Part shown: piece by piece, positions 51,540 through 55,047 of the stretch | Numbering within the stretch: position 1 is the first letter of the stretch | Layout: each line of letters starts with the position of its first letter | Origin: Mesostigma viride | Lineage: Eukaryota; Streptophyta; Mesostigmatophyceae; Mesostigmatales; Mesostigmataceae | DNA length: 55,047 bases | Assembly: GCA_009746045.1 (NCBI GenBank) | Contig: RPFO01000016.1 | Coordinates: 1,730,920 to 1,785,966, forward strand | Direction of reading: 5' to 3' | Position numbers and translations under genes: made by a program | The notes under the pieces: model-generated | The model's input: the letters and a program-made list of their open reading frames with translations, nothing else | Databases searched by the model: none | What the model was told of the DNA's origin: nothing

Positions 51540-52435
51540 ACGCACACCGCCGGGCGGGGCGGGCGAACGGTTCGGGCGAACGGTTCGGGCGAACGGTTCG
51601 GGCGAACGGTTCGGGCTATCCCCACGACACTCGACGAATCCCACGGAAAATGAAAAGTTTGAAAAGTTCGGGCTATCCTGTTCGCCCGAACTTTTCGCGA
51701 TAGCCCGAACTTTTCAAAACCTCCCACGGGAAAACCAAAAGTTTTGAAAAGTTTTGGCCCTGAGTCCCACGGCAAATGAAAAGTTTGAAAAGTTCGGGCG
51801 AAGGTTCGGGCGAACGAAAAATAGCACGAACCGCCAACTTAGTCCCCACCGGACGGGGTGCACTGCACTTTCGTATATACTCTTCCTTCCTTTCCTAACA
51901 CATAAAATATTGCACATGCTTCCTAACACATATTATTTGAACACACTTCCTAACACATATTATTTACCACTACACACTACCCTGTATACAGCCATACCCA
52001 TAATAATATGTGTTAGCAACCCTACCTATATTTTATGTGTTAGCAACCATACCCATAATAATATGTGTTAGCAACCCTACCTATATTTTATGTGTTAGCA
52101 ACCATACCCATAATAATATGTGTTAGCAACCCTACCTATATTTTATGTGTTAGCAAACCAACACAAAGGATATACACACCCCTACCCGTGCACACCCCCG
52201 CCAGTGGGAACTAAGTTGGCGGTTCGGGCGATTCTGCGTTCGCCCGAACCATAGCCCGAACTTTTCAAACTTTTCATTTGCCGTGGGAATCAGAGCCAAA
52301 ACTTTTCAAAACTTTTCGTTTTCGCGTGGGAGGCTCTGAAAAGTTCGGGCTATCCTGAAAAGTTCGGGCTATCCTGTTCGCCCGAACTTTTCAAACTTTT
52401 TGTTTGCCGTGGGAGACGGCCAGTGCCGTGGGGAC
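51540..52435. repeat. IR module, single-copy region
   Basis: An imperfect inverted repeat (51585-51860 against 52205-52430) built from GTTCGGGCGAACGG, AAAAGTTCGGGCTATCC and CCCACGG words, with a core (51893-52156) of about nine CCTAACACATA/TATGTGTTAGC copies. Same architecture as the modules in both palindrome arms, but larger. Confidence 0.9.
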
Positions 52436-52555
52436 AGCCCGAACCGCTCCGGCGCGGGGCCGGGGACGGGACGGGGAGGGGGACACAAGCCGCGGGGCCG
52501 CGATCCAACACACAAGCGCGCACGCAGAGACGGACCGACCCAACAAAATTTATTA

Positions 52556-53481
52556 ACAATATACGGATCCGTATATACGAGTCAACACACCGCACCGCCA
52601 CCCGCGGGCGGAGGGGGGCCTGTCAAGAACGGGTCTGAGTACTGCGCCAACTCGCGGTTCAACTCGGCCATCAGGCCAGGCGTCTCCGCCTCAATCCTGT
52701 CCAACTCACCGGGAGCGAAACAGCTCCCATACTTTTCCCAGTTCTCCTCACACTCGGCCCAAAACGCGCCCACGTCAATAGAACACGAGAGGGTCTCATC
52801 CACCGCACCGGTGGTCGACGCGACGGGCGTCTCGGCGGGGTCGGGCGACCGCATGATACGCGAGATCTCCTCGTCGGTAAAGTCGAAATCCACGATCGCG
52901 TCTTCGTCCACGAACGTGAACAGGGGCGACGACGACAACGAGCCGTCCGCCACCGGCGAGCAACGCGACAAAGGGGCGGGGTATCCGGTACCGGCGCACG
53001 AAGCACCACCGTCGTCGCGATCGCACCGCCGATCCACAACGCACTGGATCTCGCTCGCGCCCCCCGGCGAATTTGCAAACGACGAAAACGACACCCATTT
53101 CGGGCTGTCCACCGAGGGCGGCGGGGAAGAACGGGCAGGCCAAGCGGTCGTACGGGCCCACGGCGACAGCCTCGCGAGTGTGGCACGGTGCGCGGCGGAA
53201 CACATTAACCGGCGTAGAGTCCAGCAACGGCGGGCACGACACGCACGAGTTGGGAAGCCGCCATGTGTTGGCACCCACGCGAGAAGACGTCGTCAGCTGA
53301 CGGAGACGTTCCGCCTGTTCGCGCGGTGTTTCTGCGCCCAGACGCGTTCGCGGCGCGGCACGGGTCGCACCGTTTCGTGTGCGTGTTGCCGTCTTTCACG
53401 GAGGTGAACAGGGCGACGGGCTTGTGCGACTTGCACTTGTTGCACCAGCACAGCTGCGGGGGATTGTCGGAGGCGTCCATG
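52556..53481 (-). pseudogene. Zinc-finger protein with acidic tail, broken across frames
   Basis: The ATG at 53481 lies 80-100 bp after TTAAAAGGCGG, a box like those of neighbouring genes. Residues 10-45 hold CNKC … RCDPC, a two-pair Cys zinc site seen in short fungal and viral proteins. Protein-like sequence then shifts frame near 53270 (continuing LPNSCVSCPPLL) and again near 53110, where an acidic C-terminal part (FVDEDAIVDFDFTDEEIS … ELDRIEAETPGLMAEL) runs to the stop at 52582. Two indels or unrecognised introns are needed. AATAAATTTTG (complement, near 52545) may end the transcript. Confidence 0.5.
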
Positions 53482-54160
53482 GCGGGGCGACGAGAGACGC
53501 GGGCAGAGTCTCGCTCACTTGAGTGGTTCTGAGGCGAGAAGACCCCTTTGGACAGAGGGCACCGCCTTTTAAGTCCGCGACCATCCGCACGGACCAATCG
53601 CGTGCGAGGGAGGAGGGCCGCCCCGACCCACCAATCACGCGTAGATGTAACCGCGAGTCTATCCGTAACCGAACCTCAGAATAGGATTCGACGATGGCTG
53701 GGCGTAACCGATGGTCAGGGGTTGCGATCGGACGACGGGCGCGCGAAACGTTATCCGTCTTCCAGAAGGGTATATAGATAAGGTAACCGATGCCCGGCGG
53801 GGCGCGATCCGGCGGTCACAGTGTCGTAACCGACGACCGGTGATTGCGATCGGACGGCGGTCGCGCGAAACGTTATCCGTCTTCCGGAAGAGTGTACAGA
53901 GAAGGTAACGGACGCCCGGCGCGCGCGATCCGACGGCCGTGGGGTCGTAACCGACGGTCGGGATAAGGATCCGAGGGACGTCGCGCGGCGGCGCGGGGCG
54001 CGCGGGCCGGTAGCCAATCAGAACGCGAGATGTCGTCCGCCAATCACAGTGCGAGATGTCGGACCGGGCGGGTATAAGAAGAGCGCAGGCGGCCGCGAGA
54101 CCGTGGTCTCAGCTCCCTCTCTAGCAATCTAGCTCCTCACCGCTCTCGTTGTCCACCGTA
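53482..54160. promoter_or_regulatory. Intergenic region with ~122-bp duplicated promoter unit
   Basis: Two tandem copies (about 53700-53820 and 53826-53950) share GCGCGCGAAACGTTATCCGT, TTCC(A/G)GAAG(G/A)G and GTAACCGA. Near the right gene are ATTGG-type boxes (CCAATCA at 54013 and 54041) and GGGTATAAGAAG at 54070, about 90 bp before the ATG. Confidence 0.6.
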
Positions 54161-55047
54161 ATGGGAAAATACAAGAACCCCGTCTTCGTCGCGATGTCGC
54201 CCATTCAAGCGCTCGCCGGAATGCCGAATACCGACGGCATGCCCAAAGTTCCCATCGTTTCCTGCAAGCGCAAGGAGGAAAGGCCTGGGCAGCCATATCC
54301 CATCAAAAAGGTGCGCACACCGCAGTGCTCCCAACAAGTCGTCGACAAGGCAGCCTCCGTCGCGGACGACATGAAGGTTCGCGAGGCGAAGTCCCCGCCA
54401 CCGCCGACGAGTGATCGCCGCTCGCAAGCGACTCAACGGCTGGCTCGCGGAGGGCGCCTTGCGCACTGAAGAGGAGAAGATGGCGGACCTCAAGAGGGAT
54501 TCCGCCGTCGGCTTGCAGCAAGTCGCCCTGTCCAGAGTGTTCGAGCACCTGTGCGGTCATTATGACGTCCTGCTTGACAAGTGCAAGGAGTGGGACGCGC
54601 GGTATGGCCGCGGCGCGCTCCTGATCCGTGTCCGCCACATCTCGCAGGCGTCGCGACAAGTCGTGGTTGACTGGGTCACCGCCGAGGAGTTGAAGGACCG
54701 CTGCTTCTTCACCTACTGGCAGGCGATGCAGTACAACAGGGACACCGAAATCATGATCGCGCCTGTTTCAGCGACATGTCCGGCCGTGACGGATGCCAGA
54801 AGTCATGGTACGGCGGGATTTTCACCAAGGCTCTCGCCAGCGAGTGGAAACAGAAGTTCCGCCTGTCGCCCGCGCTGCGCCTGGGTGCCCGTCAGAAGAC
54901 TCCCTCTCCCCCTCCAGTGCATGGGAAAGGGGTGCGCCAAACGGTAGGAGAGGTTAGCGCGCAGTGGCACGCGTGCGGCGAGTGGCCGGACGCCGTGTTC
55001 TGTTCCAAGGCATGCCTCGGACGGCGCACGAGTGCCAGAAGTTTGCG
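54161..55047 (+). pseudogene. MYND-like protein, partial, several frameshifts
   Basis: Starts MGKYKNPVFVAMSPIQ after a TATAAGAAG box. The frame changes near 54400, giving ARKRLNGWLAEGALRTEEEK and LSRVFEHLCGHYDVLLDKC. It changes again near 54775 (SDMSGRDGCQKSWYGGIFTK), and small shifts in the last 150 bp separate QCMGKGC, WHACG…FCSKAC and TAHECQKFA, which together match the Cys/His order of a MYND finger. The gene runs off the window. The shift density suggests either a decayed gene or poor base quality at this end. Confidence 0.5.

Overview
The window is eukaryotic DNA. It has spliceosomal introns (GTACGT donors, TGCAG acceptors), LINEs, a copia-like retroelement and hAT, piggyBac and CACTA-type DNA transposons, with many micro- and minisatellites. 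A green alga or other repeat-rich protist fits best, but nothing here fixes the species. No rRNA, tRNA or CRISPR array was recognised.

Layout. (1) 1-15.1 kb is gene-poor host-like sequence dominated by tandem repeats (28-, 42-, 73-, 47- and 20-bp units, CCAC/CATC tetranucleotides, CT dinucleotides). A few short plus-strand exon-like blocks at 6.1-9.6 kb and one long low-complexity open frame at 10.35-12.15 kb are the only coding candidates. (2) 15.1-21.5 kb is a nest of LINEs. A 5'-truncated minus-strand LINE (target duplication AGGGGATAGAT) contains two smaller LINE insertions and a non-autonomous piggyBac-type element, and a second truncated LINE copy lies beside it. (3) 21.5-27.0 kb is a degraded copia-like retroelement with an apparent order Gag, integrase, protease, RT, RNase H. 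(4) 27027-48445 is a giant zero-spacer palindrome centred between 41196 and 41197. Each arm carries the same four genes: a RING/TRAF-type zinc-finger protein, two paralogous F-box-like proteins and a multi-CxxC zinc protein. Only the left arm carries a 6.9-kb hAT transposon, which holds three CACTA-type MITEs, one of them holding a second hAT element. (5) 48.4-55.0 kb continues as single-copy DNA of the same style: MYND-finger gene, RING-like gene, a large inverted-repeat module, and two zinc-finger genes broken by frameshifts.

The genes from 27 to 55 kb look like one replicon. They share core promoters (TATA-like box 65-110 bp before the ATG), GAATATTC, CCACGTGG and CCAAT upstream motifs, 3'-flank sequences, and a repertoire of ubiquitin-system adaptors and zinc fingers. 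This resembles the terminal gene sets of large DNA viruses of protists, but no viral hallmark gene is present, so viral origin is an inference. A palindrome with no spacer, flanked on each side by eight G-box/CCAAT units and lying between the 3' ends of two convergent genes, is what a concatemer junction or opened hairpin terminus of a linear dsDNA replicon would look like. The arms differ by a transposon and several small indels, so they are not a simple fold-back copy of one read.
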